This document shows positions 14,490 through 23,170 of a DNA stretch of 64,000 nt, one piece after another. The notes below the pieces were generated by a model, which searched no databases, had not been told where the DNA came from, and was given only the letters and a program-made list of their open reading frames with translations. Origin of the DNA: Actinomadura sp. KC06. Lineage in GTDB: Bacteria > Actinomycetota > Actinomycetes > Streptosporangiales > Streptosporangiaceae. A program made the translations under genes and the position numbers. The stretch covers positions 28,344 through 92,343 of the forward strand of contig NZ_SMKT01000009.1 in the NCBI RefSeq assembly GCF_004348735.1. The letters are read 5' to 3'. Position 1 is the stretch's first letter. The number at the start of each line of letters is the position of its first letter.

Positions 14490-17318
14490 ATGGCGGAATT
14501 CAATTTCAGCGTCTTCTCCGGCGCGACGTCTCCAGACGCCGGGGACGGCCGTCTGATCGAGGTACTGGACCGGGCGCTCGCCTCGTCGTCCGGCACCGCC
14601 GGCTGGACGGCGCGCCGCGGCGCCATGTGGTGCCACCTCGAACGCGAGGGCGGCGTCTGCCCAGCACAGGGGTGGAAACTGCACGTCTCCGCCACGCCGG
14701 CGTCGGCCGTCGAGGTGCTCTCGCGCTCGCTCGCGGTGCTGCTGGCCGCAGGCTCCTCCTTCAAGTTCGCCGCCAGCCATGATCGCGTCGCGGCGCTGAA
14801 CGCGCGCAACACCTCCCGCGGGCATTCGGGGAAGTTCATCACCGTCTATCCGCAGAGCGACGACGAGGCCGTCCGGCTGGCGCTGGAATTGCACCGGGCG
14901 ACGGAGGGCCTTGCCGGGCCGCGCATTCTGTCCGATCGGCCCTACGCTCCGGGCAGCCTCGTCCATTACCGGTACGGCGCCTTCGTCGAAGATCGCCGGA
15001 TCACCAACGACGGGTTCTACGCCTGGATGATCCTCGATCCGGACGGCAATGCCGTGGAAGACCGGCGAACCGGCAGATACCTGCCGCCCTCCTGGGTCGA
15101 ATGTCCCTTCCCCGATCACCGGCCGAGCAGTCAACTCCCCGCCGCGAGCAACGACGGCGGTAACGCCAATGGCGGTGGCGGTGGCAACCGGGGCGAGATA
15201 CTGATCGGAACGCGTTTCGCGGTCCGCGAGGCGATCCGCCACACCAACAAGGGCGGCGTGTACCGCGCGGTCGACACCCGTACCGGCGACCCGGTGGTGA
15301 TCAAGGAGGCGCGCCCGCACGTGGCCGCCGACGAGAACGGGGCGGACATCCGCGACCGCCTCCGGGCGGAGGCCCGGGCGCTCGCCGCCGTCGAGCACCT
15401 GGGGCTGGCCCCGCGCCCCCTCGAACTGTTCACCCAGAGCGGCCATCTGTTCCTGGCGCAGGAGATGATCCCGGGAACCTCGCTGCGGCAGTGGACGGCC
15501 GACCTGATCGCCGACAGCGGTTGGGGCCCGCACCTGCCCGAGGCCCTGGAAATTGCGCACCGGCTGGCCGGACTGATGCAGGAGGCGCATGACGCGCGGC
15601 TCATCCTGCGCGACTTCAACCCGAACAACATCATGGTCCGCCCGGACGGCACGCCCGTCCTCATCGACCTGGAACTGGCGGTGACCGCCGGAGACCCCGA
15701 GCAGGGGCCGCTGCGCGCGGGGACCCCCGGCTACGCGGCGCCCGAGCAGATGGACGGCGCGTCCCCGCACCCCGCGGCCGACCACTTCGGCCTCGGCGCG
15801 ACGCTCTGCCATGTGATCACCGGCGGCCCGCCGTTCCTCCTGGACGAGGTTCCCGCGACGAGGCCGGTGACCGAACGGCTCGCGGAGCTGCTGCGAGCCC
15901 GCACCCGCGGCCTGACGCCGCCCCCGTCCCTGACCGCCCTGCTCCTCGGGCTGATGGCCGACGACCCCGGCGACCGCTGGTCCCCGGCGCAGGCCCGCGA
16001 AACGCTCGCCGCCCTGACGACCGGCGCGCCGACCGTCCCGTCCGAAGGCGCGGCGGGGGACGCGGCGCTCCCGGTGTCCCCACTCCCGGACGACGGCCCG
16101 GAGTGGCTGCGGGAGCAGAGCGGGCGAGCGGTCACCGGAATCGTCGGGCATCTGCTGGCCTCGATGACTCGCGGGGAGGGCGGCGCCCTGTGGCCCGCGT
16201 CCTGCGTCCACGGAGCACCCGACCCGTGCAGCGTCCAGCACGGCGCCGCCGGAGTCCTGGGCGCGCTGGTCCGCTGCCACGGGCTCGTCGAGGCCCCTGG
16301 GCTCCCGGACGCGATCACGGACACGAGCCGCTGGATCCTCACGCGCCTGGACGACGGCACGACGCGTCCCGCCGGCCTGTACTTCGGCACCGCCGGCGCG
16401 GCGTGGGCCGTCCTGGACGCGGGGCTGGCGCTGGACGACGCCGACCTGGTCGACGGCGCGCTGGCCGTGGCCGACCGGCTGCCGCTCGCCGTGCCCGGCC
16501 CCGACGTCACCCACGGGACGGCGGGCATCGGCCTGACCGCCCTCCACCTGTGGGCCCGCACGGGACGCGAGCAGTACGCCGACCGGGCCGCCTCCGCCGC
16601 CGACGCGCTGGTCGCGGGCGTCGAGAAGGGGCCGGAGGGGCTCGGCTGGAGCACCCCGGCCCAGCACGAGTCCAAGCTCGCCGGGAAGCGGTACTACGGT
16701 TTCGCGCACGGCATCGCCGGGGTCGGATACTTCCTGATCGCCTGCGCCGAGGCGACCGGCCGCGACGACTACCGGAACCTTGCCGTCGACGTCGGGGAGA
16801 ACCTGCTGGACGCGGCGGCCGTCACCGAGCGGTCGGTGATGTGGGGCGCAGGCCCCGGAGACGCGCCGACGGCACCGTACTGGTGTCACGGCGGGGCAGG
16901 GATCGGCGCGTTCCTGGCCCGGCTGGGCGCGGCGACCGGCGACGAGCGGTTCGTCCAATACGCCGAGCGCTCCGCGGAAGCGGTCATGGAACACCGCTGG
17001 CGCGCCCCGCTCGGGCAGTGCCACGGGCTGGCCGGCAACGGAGACCTCCTGCTCGACGTGGCCGCGCTCACCGGCGAGGACCGCTACCGCGACGCCGCCT
17101 GGCGCCTCGCCGAGATCATCCTCGCCAACCGGGCGCACCGCGACGGGCACGCCGTGTTCCCCGACGAGTTCGGCCAGATCTCGGTGACGTGGGGCGACGG
17201 CATCAGCGGCGTCCTGGCCTTCCTGCTGCGGCTGCGGCACGGCGGCCCCCGCCTGTGGACGGCCGGCACCGCGCTCACCCGCACCGCCGCGGTGATCGGT
17301 TCGGGGCAGGCGTCGTGA
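14490..17318 (+). CDS. lanL: Class IV lanthipeptide synthetase (LanL)
   Basis: 942 residues in the three-domain order of class III/IV enzymes. Residues ~1-215 are the phospho-Ser/Thr lyase (GWKLHVSATP, SGKFITVYP, GPRILSDRPY). About 240-515 is a kinase-like domain (VVIKEARP, RDFNPNNIMV with D375, VLIDLELA). About 550-935 is the LanC-like cyclase. The cyclase keeps the zinc ligands C799 (YWCHGG) and C844-H845 (QCHGLAGNGD), which separates class IV LanL from zinc-free class III LanKC. It phosphorylates and eliminates Ser/Thr in the precursor, then closes thioether rings with Cys. The stop overlaps the next gene's GTG (GTGA). The precursor at 19287 supports the assignment. Confidence 0.93.
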   Translation: MAEFNFSVFSGATSPDAGDGRLIEVLDRALASSSGTAGWTARRGAMWCHLEREGGVCPAQGWKLHVSATPASAVEVLSRSLAVLLAAGSSFKFAASHDRVAALNARNTSRGHSGKFITVYPQSDDEAVRLALELHRATEGLAGPRILSDRPYAPGSLVHYRYGAFVEDRRITNDGFYAWMILDPDGNAVEDRRTGRYLPPSWVECPFPDHRPSSQLPAASNDGGNANGGGGGNRGEILIGTRFAVREAIRHTNKGGVYRAVDTRTGDPVVIKEARPHVAADENGADIRDRLRAEARALAAVEHLGLAPRPLELFTQSGHLFLAQEMIPGTSLRQWTADLIADSGWGPHLPEALEIAHRLAGLMQEAHDARLILRDFNPNNIMVRPDGTPVLIDLELAVTAGDPEQGPLRAGTPGYAAPEQMDGASPHPAADHFGLGATLCHVITGGPPFLLDEVPATRPVTERLAELLRARTRGLTPPPSLTALLLGLMADDPGDRWSPAQARETLAALTTGAPTVPSEGAAGDAALPVSPLPDDGPEWLREQSGRAVTGIVGHLLASMTRGEGGALWPASCVHGAPDPCSVQHGAAGVLGALVRCHGLVEAPGLPDAITDTSRWILTRLDDGTTRPAGLYFGTAGAAWAVLDAGLALDDADLVDGALAVADRLPLAVPGPDVTHGTAGIGLTALHLWARTGREQYADRAASAADALVAGVEKGPEGLGWSTPAQHESKLAGKRYYGFAHGIAGVGYFLIACAEATGRDDYRNLAVDVGENLLDAAAVTERSVMWGAGPGDAPTAPYWCHGGAGIGAFLARLGAATGDERFVQYAERSAEAVMEHRWRAPLGQCHGLAGNGDLLLDVAALTGEDRYRDAAWRLAEIILANRAHRDGHAVFPDEFGQISVTWGDGISGVLAFLLRLRHGGPRLWTAGTALTRTAAVIGSGQAS

Positions 17319-19282
17319 AGGCCGCCACGCCGGATCCCGTCCTCCCGGAGACGCCGCTCATCCCGAGCCGGTTCGGGTTCGCGTTCTCCGCGAGCGGCCT
17401 GTGGGCCGCGTGCCTGAGCGCCGTGCAGGACGACGTCACGCTCGAACGATGGGACCTGGCGTGTCCCGCGCCGTCCCGCCGCGCGCTCGAACGCACCGGC
17501 CGCGGCGACGGTTTGATGATCGACGGTCCGGTGGCCGACCGGCGATGCGGCGCGCTGCCGCTGGACGACGGCCGCGTGCTGCTCCTGCGGCCGGCGACCG
17601 ACGATCACGGAATACCCGCCGGGCACGGAACCGTGCTCGCGGTGGGACCGGCCGGGTCCGGGCTCCAGGTCACCCGGTCCTGGCCGGTCCCTTCCATGCT
17701 CGGCGGGTTCCTGCTCGCCGAGCCGGGACAGGCGGGGACGGCGCTGCTCGTCGCCGTCGAGGACGGGCAGAACTCGCGAATCTGGCGGCTGGCGGCGTCC
17801 GGCCTCGAACCGGTCCTGCGCATCCCCGGGGTGCTCGCGGGCGGCCTCTGGGTGGACGGCGCCCGCACCCTCGCCCTCGACCACACCGCACCGGGACACC
17901 GGGCCAACGGCATCCTGGTCGACCTGCGCGAACGCACCTGGCGCCGGGTCTGGTCGGTGTCCGACACCACGACCGACCGCATCGTGGCCTACAGCCCCCG
18001 CTCGGGCGCCCTCGCCGTCACGACCACGTCGCCGGGCGTCCAGCAGGCGGGGGCCGAGCAGATCGGGCTGCGGTTCCCGGACGGCGGGCCCGTCCGGTTC
18101 CCCGAGACGCTCAACCGGTCGTCGCCCCTCCGAACGCCGCTGACCTTCGACGCCGCGGGCGAGCGCCTGCTCGTCAGGGAGATCGACGGCGCGGTGGCGC
18201 GGCTCGCGGTGTACAGTCCGGCCGCGGACCGCCTCGCCGCTATCCCCGGCCCGCGCGGGATGCTGTGGGGACCCGCCCGATGGTCGGACGACGGCCGGAT
18301 CCATGTGCGCTTCGCCGCTCCGCACCGTCCGCCCACCCTGGCGACGGTCCCGGCCGCGCTGACGACCGTGCCGACCGCCCTGGCGACTGTGCCAGAGCGG
18401 GCGCGTCCCGGCTGGTCACTGGCCCCGAACGCGCCCGGAAGCGGCGGCGGCTGGCACGGCGCCGACCTGGTCGAGCTGCCCGGCCCTGCGGGGCCGATCG
18501 AGGCGATCGTCTACGGCGACCTGAGCAGGCCGCGCCTGGTGCTGGCCCTGCACGGCGGTCCGCTGGCGGCCTGGCGGTTCGAGTTCGAGCCGCTCTTCCA
18601 GCACCTGGCGGCCGCCGGCGCGGCGGTGGTCGCGCCCAACTACCGGGGCAGCACCGGCTACGGCGAGCGGCACCTGCGGCCGGTCATCGGCGACTGGGGC
18701 GGCCCCGACCTCGACGACGTCGTCCACCTGGCGGGCGCGATCGTCCGTGACCGCGACGCGGCGGGACTGCCCCGTCCGGTCGTGCTCGGCGGAAGCTACG
18801 GCGCCTACCTCGCCCTGCTCGCGGCCTGCCGGTTCCCGGAGCTGTGGTCGGGCTGCGCGGCGCTCGCACCGTTCACCTCGGCGGACGGCCTGCACGCCGC
18901 GGCCCCCGGCGCGGTCAGGGAACGAGTCGCGCGCCTGAGCCGCTGCGCGGCGAACACAGGCGACGCGGCGGACGCGGCGGATGCGGCGGGCGGCGAACCG
19001 GACGCCGGACGCGACGTGCTGCAAGCGTGCGCGTCGATCACCGCGCCGCTGCTGATCGCCCACGGCGCCCGGGACGAGGTCGTCCCGGCAGGGCAGTCCC
19101 GGGCGCTGCGGCGGCGCCTTCTCGAACTAGGCAGGACCGAAGGAGTCGACTTCGACTACCTGGAGGTCGACGACGGCCATCACGGCGTCGTCCAGGCCTG
19201 GCCGGCGGTCCTGCGACAAGCGGTGGTCCGCTTCTGCCTCACGGCAGGGCGAACCTACGCCACCGAACAGGAAAGGAGGTGA
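17315..19282 (+). CDS. S9 prolyl-oligopeptidase-family peptidase, candidate leader protease
   Basis: 655 residues. A degenerate beta-propeller N-terminal half is followed by an alpha/beta-hydrolase domain with a full triad: S494 in GGSYGAY, D587 in HGARDEVV and H622/623 in DDGHHGVV. No signal peptide, so it is cytoplasmic. GTG start overlapping the LanL stop; its own stop (TGA at 19280-19282) lies inside the precursor's ribosome site. Prolyl oligopeptidases are known leader peptidases in some class III lanthipeptide clusters; a role here is inference from position. The linker carries a degenerate LATVPAALTTVPTALATVPE repeat, and an Ala/Asp insertion (GDAADAADAAGG) precedes the Asp. Confidence 0.88.
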   Translation: MKAATPDPVLPETPLIPSRFGFAFSASGLWAACLSAVQDDVTLERWDLACPAPSRRALERTGRGDGLMIDGPVADRRCGALPLDDGRVLLLRPATDDHGIPAGHGTVLAVGPAGSGLQVTRSWPVPSMLGGFLLAEPGQAGTALLVAVEDGQNSRIWRLAASGLEPVLRIPGVLAGGLWVDGARTLALDHTAPGHRANGILVDLRERTWRRVWSVSDTTTDRIVAYSPRSGALAVTTTSPGVQQAGAEQIGLRFPDGGPVRFPETLNRSSPLRTPLTFDAAGERLLVREIDGAVARLAVYSPAADRLAAIPGPRGMLWGPARWSDDGRIHVRFAAPHRPPTLATVPAALTTVPTALATVPERARPGWSLAPNAPGSGGGWHGADLVELPGPAGPIEAIVYGDLSRPRLVLALHGGPLAAWRFEFEPLFQHLAAAGAAVVAPNYRGSTGYGERHLRPVIGDWGGPDLDDVVHLAGAIVRDRDAAGLPRPVVLGGSYGAYLALLAACRFPELWSGCAALAPFTSADGLHAAAPGAVRERVARLSRCAANTGDAADAADAAGGEPDAGRDVLQACASITAPLLIAHGARDEVVPAGQSRALRRRLLELGRTEGVDFDYLEVDDGHHGVVQAWPAVLRQAVVRFCLTAGRTYATEQERR

Positions 19283-19286
19283 AGAC

Positions 19287-19442
19287 ATGGACACGTTCGA
19301 CGGTGACCTCGTGGCCGCTCTCCAGGAGCTGCCGGAGTCGGACCCCATCGAGCTCGAGGGGATCCAGCTCGGAGGCACGTGCAACTGCGTGGGCCTGCTG
19401 ACGCTGCTCAACACCATCTGCGTTGGCGTCTCTTGCGCGTAG
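19287..19442 (+). CDS. lanA: Class IV lanthipeptide precursor, venezuelin-like
   Basis: 51 codons: leader MDTFDGDLVAALQELPESDP plus IELEGIQLGG, then core TCNCVGLLTLLN-TICVGVSCA (residues 31-51). The core has four Cys (32, 34, 45, 50) and four Ser/Thr (T31, T39, T43, S49), enough for four rings. From memory, venezuelin's core has the same plan (TCxCVGLLTLLNT…CxGxSCA), with Glu rather than Asn at core position 3. The acidic, amphipathic leader and a Gly-Gly before the core are as expected. The ribosome site AGGAGGTGA is essentially perfect and overlaps the upstream stop, predicting strong, coupled translation. A perfect hairpin follows. Confidence 0.93.
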   Translation: MDTFDGDLVAALQELPESDPIELEGIQLGGTCNCVGLLTLLNTICVGVSCA

Positions 19443-19499
19443 TGCCGCGCCACCCATGCGGAACCCGGGACCCCTGAGAAGTTTCCGGCCCGCAGAACC

Positions 19500-19535
19500 C
19501 CGGTCACGGACCGGCTGATGCCGGTCCGTGACCGG
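19500..19535. terminator. Perfect 16-bp hairpin between precursor and exporter genes
   Basis: CCGGTCACGGACCGGC, loop TGAT, GCCGGTCCGTGACCGG: 16 uninterrupted pairs, 57 bp after the precursor stop and 30 bp before the exporter start. There is no T-run. In RiPP operons such a hairpin usually stabilises the precursor message or terminates partially, so that the peptide exceeds the exporter. Confidence 0.8.
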
Positions 19536-19564
19536 ACCCGAACTCGAGTCTAGAAGACGTTCGC

Positions 19565-21367
19565 GTGAAAGGAACGGAGCCGACGAGGGTGGCCCGGAAA
19601 CCGACAGTCTCCGCCGGTGCCGTCATGCCCGGCGGCTCCGCCGTCCTCCGTGCGGGCGGACGGCGGCTGCTGCGCGAGGCCGTGCGCCGCTTCCGGGTGA
19701 GGATGGCCCTGCTGTCGGTGCTCACGGCCATCCGCGTCGCGGCGATGCTGAGCACGCCGGTGATGCTGGCCAGGGCCGTCGACGCCGCCCACACCCAGGA
19801 GGATCTGGGCGCCGCCACGGCGTGGCTGGCCGTCACCCTGGGCGTCGCGCTCCTGGCCGACGCGGCGGAGGACGTCCTCGGCGCCTACTGCGGCAGCCAC
19901 ATCACCGTCTGGCTCCGGCACCGGCTGCTCGGACGGGTGCTGGCGCTCGGGCCGCACGGGCAGCGGCGCTTCCCCACCGGGGACGTCCTCTCCCGGCTCA
20001 CCGAGAGCGCGTCGGGGCCTTCGGCGTTTCCCGTCCTCCTGGTGACGGCGGCGGCCGCGCTGGCGACGACGGCGGGCGCCGTGACCGCCCTCGCCATGAT
20101 CGACTGGTGGCTCGCCGCGGCGTTCGCGGCGGGCGTGCCGCCGCTGATCGTGGCGCTGCGCCTGTTCGTCACGCAGGCCACCGACCCGTTCGCGCGCTAC
20201 CAGGCATGCCAGGCGGCGATCGCGACCCGGCTGCTCGACGCCCGGCAGGGCATCCGCACCATCCAGGCGAGCGGCACCGCCGCCGCCGAGGCCCGGCGGA
20301 TCCTCGGGCCGCTCCCCGAACTGCGCCGCGCGGGGGAGGAGACCTGGGCGGTGCAGGGCCGGGTCAGCCGGCGGCTCGCGCTCCTCGCGCCCCTCACCCA
20401 GGTCCTGGTGGTCGGCGTCGCCGGGCTGCGACTGGCCACGGGCGACGTCACCCCCGGCCAGCTCGTGGCGAGCGCGTCCTACGCCGCGATGGCCGTCGCC
20501 TCGGCCTCCCTCTTCGACACCTTCGTCGCGCTGCTCAACTGCCAGGTCGGCGCGGGCCGGATCAACGAGGTCCTGGCGGCCGTCCCAGCGGTGCGGCCGC
20601 CGGACCTCCCGGTGCCTCTGCCGGACGGGCCGGGACGGCTCCGGCTGCGGCGGGTCACCGTCCGGATCGGGGACCGCGCCGTCCTCGACCGCCTCGACCT
20701 GGACGTCCCGCCCGGCGCCACCGTCGCCGTCGTCGGTGCGTCCGGGACGGGGAAGAGCCTGCTGGTGTCGACGGTAGGACGGCTCCTCGATCCCGACGAA
20801 GGGGTCGTCGAGCTCGACGGCGTGCCCGTGACCGATCTTCCGCTCCCACGGTTGCGGCACGCCGTCGCCTACGCCTTCGAACGTCCCGCGCTGCTCGGCG
20901 CCACCGTCCACGACACGATCGCCTACGCCCGTCCCGGCGCGACGCGCGCCGAGGTCCGCCGCGCCGCCCGGGCGGCGGCGGCCGACGACTTCATCCGGGC
21001 GCTCCCGGACGGGTACGACACCCCGCTCGCCCGCGCCCCCCTGTCCGGCGGCGAGCTGCAGCGACTCGGCCTGGCCAGGGCAGCGCTCACCGACGCGAGG
21101 ATCGTCGTCCTCGACGACGCCACCAGCAGCCTCGACACGGCCACGGAGCTGAAGGTGACCCAGGCGCTCCAGCGGGTCCTGGCCGGACGCACCAGCCTCG
21201 TGGTGGCGCGCCGTCCGGCCACGGCCGCCCGCGCCGACCTCGTCGCCTGGCTCGACGCGGGCCGGATACGGGTGCTGGCACCGCACGCGGACCTGTGGCC
21301 GGACCCCGGCTACCGCGCCGTGTTCGCGACGCGTCCGACCGCCACACCGGAAGCCGCGGGCACATGA
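19565..21367 (+). CDS. ABC exporter half-transporter with degenerate ATP site (lanthipeptide export)
   Basis: 600 residues from a GTG at 19565: an N-terminal six-helix membrane domain (about 30-320) and an ATPase domain (about 350-580). Walker A GASGTGKS and signature LSGGELQRL are intact. The catalytic Glu after Walker B is Asp (VVLDDATSSLD), and the switch His is Arg (VVARRPAT instead of IAHR). This is the pattern of the non-hydrolysing side of a heterodimeric exporter. It overlaps the partner gene by ATGA. A GTG at 19589, with GGAG nine bases upstream, is an attractive alternative start. Likely exports the modified lanthipeptide; no peptidase domain is present. Confidence 0.88.
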   Translation: MKGTEPTRVARKPTVSAGAVMPGGSAVLRAGGRRLLREAVRRFRVRMALLSVLTAIRVAAMLSTPVMLARAVDAAHTQEDLGAATAWLAVTLGVALLADAAEDVLGAYCGSHITVWLRHRLLGRVLALGPHGQRRFPTGDVLSRLTESASGPSAFPVLLVTAAAALATTAGAVTALAMIDWWLAAAFAAGVPPLIVALRLFVTQATDPFARYQACQAAIATRLLDARQGIRTIQASGTAAAEARRILGPLPELRRAGEETWAVQGRVSRRLALLAPLTQVLVVGVAGLRLATGDVTPGQLVASASYAAMAVASASLFDTFVALLNCQVGAGRINEVLAAVPAVRPPDLPVPLPDGPGRLRLRRVTVRIGDRAVLDRLDLDVPPGATVAVVGASGTGKSLLVSTVGRLLDPDEGVVELDGVPVTDLPLPRLRHAVAYAFERPALLGATVHDTIAYARPGATRAEVRRAARAAAADDFIRALPDGYDTPLARAPLSGGELQRLGLARAALTDARIVVLDDATSSLDTATELKVTQALQRVLAGRTSLVVARRPATAARADLVAWLDAGRIRVLAPHADLWPDPGYRAVFATRPTATPEAAGT

Positions 21368-23100
21368 CGGCCCTGCCGGAACGCACGGGCCGCGCGGCGG
21401 CCGCGCCCGCCGCCCGCCTCCTGCACCGGCACGTCCGCGGGCAGTGGGCAGCGATGCGGCGGCTCGCCGCGTGGTCGGCCGTCGAGGCCCTCCCGACGTT
21501 CGCGTCCGGGCTCCTCCTCGCCCGCGCCATCGACCACGGCTTTCTCGCGGGACGTCCGATGACCGGTCTGGCCTGGTTGGCTGCCCTTGGTGCGCTGTAC
21601 GTCGTCGGCGCCGTGGCGACGGGCCGGGTCTACCCATGGCTCGCCGCGACCGTCGAGCCGCTCCGCGATTCCCTGGTCGGCGAGGTCGTGGGCGCCGTCC
21701 TGCACAGGGGGGCGTCAGGCACGGCGGGCGCCGGGGTCTCGCAGGTCACCGAGCAGGCGGAGGCCGTCCGGGCGCTGCTCGGATCCGCGCTGCGCAACGT
21801 CCGGCAACTGCTGTCGGCCGGGATCGCCGCGCTCGTCGGGCTGGCCCTGCTCTCCCCGCGGCTTGCGCTGGTGACCGCGCTGTCGGTGGCGATCGGCCTG
21901 GGGATCTTCGGCGCGTTCATCGGGCTGCAGGTCCGCCGCTACCGCGCCGTCGTGCTGCGGGCCGAGGAGATCGGCGAGTCCGCGGCGGCGGTCGTCCACG
22001 GCGTCCGGGACGTCGTCGCCTGCGCCGCCGAGGACCGCGCGTCCGACACGGTCGGACGGGTCGTCGACGCCCAGGCCCGGGCGCTGCGCGCATACGCCCG
22101 GACGCGCCTGGTCCGCGTGCCCGTGCTGGCGTTCGGGGTGCATCTGCCGCTGCTCGCGCTGCTTCTGCTGTCGCCCTACCTGACGGAGCACCAGGGATTC
22201 ACGACGGGGGAGATCGCGGGGGCGGTGGCCTACCTCGTCACCGGGCTGCAGCCGGGCGTGACCGTCCTCGTCGACGCGGGAGGGACGCTTCTGCTCAGCC
22301 TCGCGGTGGTCCTGGGCAGGCTCTCCGAGATCTGCGCCACCGGCCCGGCGGGGCGCGTCCTGGCCGCCGGCCCGGCCCCGGTGGCCGCCGGGCGCTTCGA
22401 CATCGAAGCCCGGCATGTGACGTTCGCCTACTCTCCGCGCGCCGCGCCCGTCATCGAGGACCTGTCGCTCGACATCCCCGAGGGCACGCACCTGGCCGTG
22501 ATCGGCCCCAGCGGGGCGGGCAAGTCGACCCTCGCCAACCTGCTCACGGGGCTCGCGACACCGCAGCGCGGCCGCATCACACTGGGCGGGGCGCCCCTGG
22601 ATCCCGTGCGGACGAAGTCGTTCATCACCCTGATCCCGCAGGAGAGCTACGTCTTCGCCGCGACCTTGCGCGAGAACCTGACCTACCTGTGCCCGCACCC
22701 TGCCCAGGCACGGCTGGACGACGCCGTCCACGCGGTCGGGCTGGCCGAGACCGTCGACCGCCTCGGCGGATACGACGCCGAGATCCCGCCCGGAGGCGCC
22801 ACGCTGTCGCAGGGAGAACGCCAGCTCATCACGCTGGCGCGGGCCTACCTGTCCCCGGCGCCGATCGTCGTCCTGGACGAGGCCACCAGCCACCTGCACC
22901 CGGCGGCCGAGGCCCGTGCCGAGCAGGCGCTCGCGGACCGTGGCGGCACCCTGATCGTCATCGCCCACCGGATCAGCTCCGCCGAGCGCGCCCACCTGAT
23001 CCTGCTCCTGGACGGCTCCGCCCACGTCCTCGGCACCCACGACGCCCTGCTGCGCCGCAGCCCCCTGTACTCCGAACTGGTCGGCCACTGGCACACCTGA
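21364..23100 (+). CDS. ABC exporter half-transporter, catalytic partner
   Basis: 578 residues, same architecture as its upstream neighbour. Here Walker A (GPSGAGKS), Walker B Glu (VVLDEATSHLHP) and switch His (VIAHRISSAE) are canonical, while the signature is altered (LSQGERQL rather than LSGGQ). In heterodimeric exporters the degenerate site combines the partner's defective Walker B with this altered signature, and the consensus site combines this Walker B with the partner's intact signature; both halves match that rule. Translation is coupled through ATGA. It closes the lanthipeptide operon. Confidence 0.9.
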   Translation: MTALPERTGRAAAAPAARLLHRHVRGQWAAMRRLAAWSAVEALPTFASGLLLARAIDHGFLAGRPMTGLAWLAALGALYVVGAVATGRVYPWLAATVEPLRDSLVGEVVGAVLHRGASGTAGAGVSQVTEQAEAVRALLGSALRNVRQLLSAGIAALVGLALLSPRLALVTALSVAIGLGIFGAFIGLQVRRYRAVVLRAEEIGESAAAVVHGVRDVVACAAEDRASDTVGRVVDAQARALRAYARTRLVRVPVLAFGVHLPLLALLLLSPYLTEHQGFTTGEIAGAVAYLVTGLQPGVTVLVDAGGTLLLSLAVVLGRLSEICATGPAGRVLAAGPAPVAAGRFDIEARHVTFAYSPRAAPVIEDLSLDIPEGTHLAVIGPSGAGKSTLANLLTGLATPQRGRITLGGAPLDPVRTKSFITLIPQESYVFAATLRENLTYLCPHPAQARLDDAVHAVGLAETVDRLGGYDAEIPPGGATLSQGERQLITLARAYLSPAPIVVLDEATSHLHPAAEARAEQALADRGGTLIVIAHRISSAERAHLILLLDGSAHVLGTHDALLRRSPLYSELVGHWHT

Positions 23101-23170
23101 TCGCCGCCTGAGTGTCGGGCCCCTGCACTACTCTCGGTATCCAGTCGTGGACGTGTAGTGAGGAGACGAT

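Noticed and set aside
14490..17318. Class III (LanKC) synthetase
   Set aside because: The cyclase domain keeps the Cys, Cys-His zinc ligands that class III enzymes lack, and the precursor is venezuelin-like.
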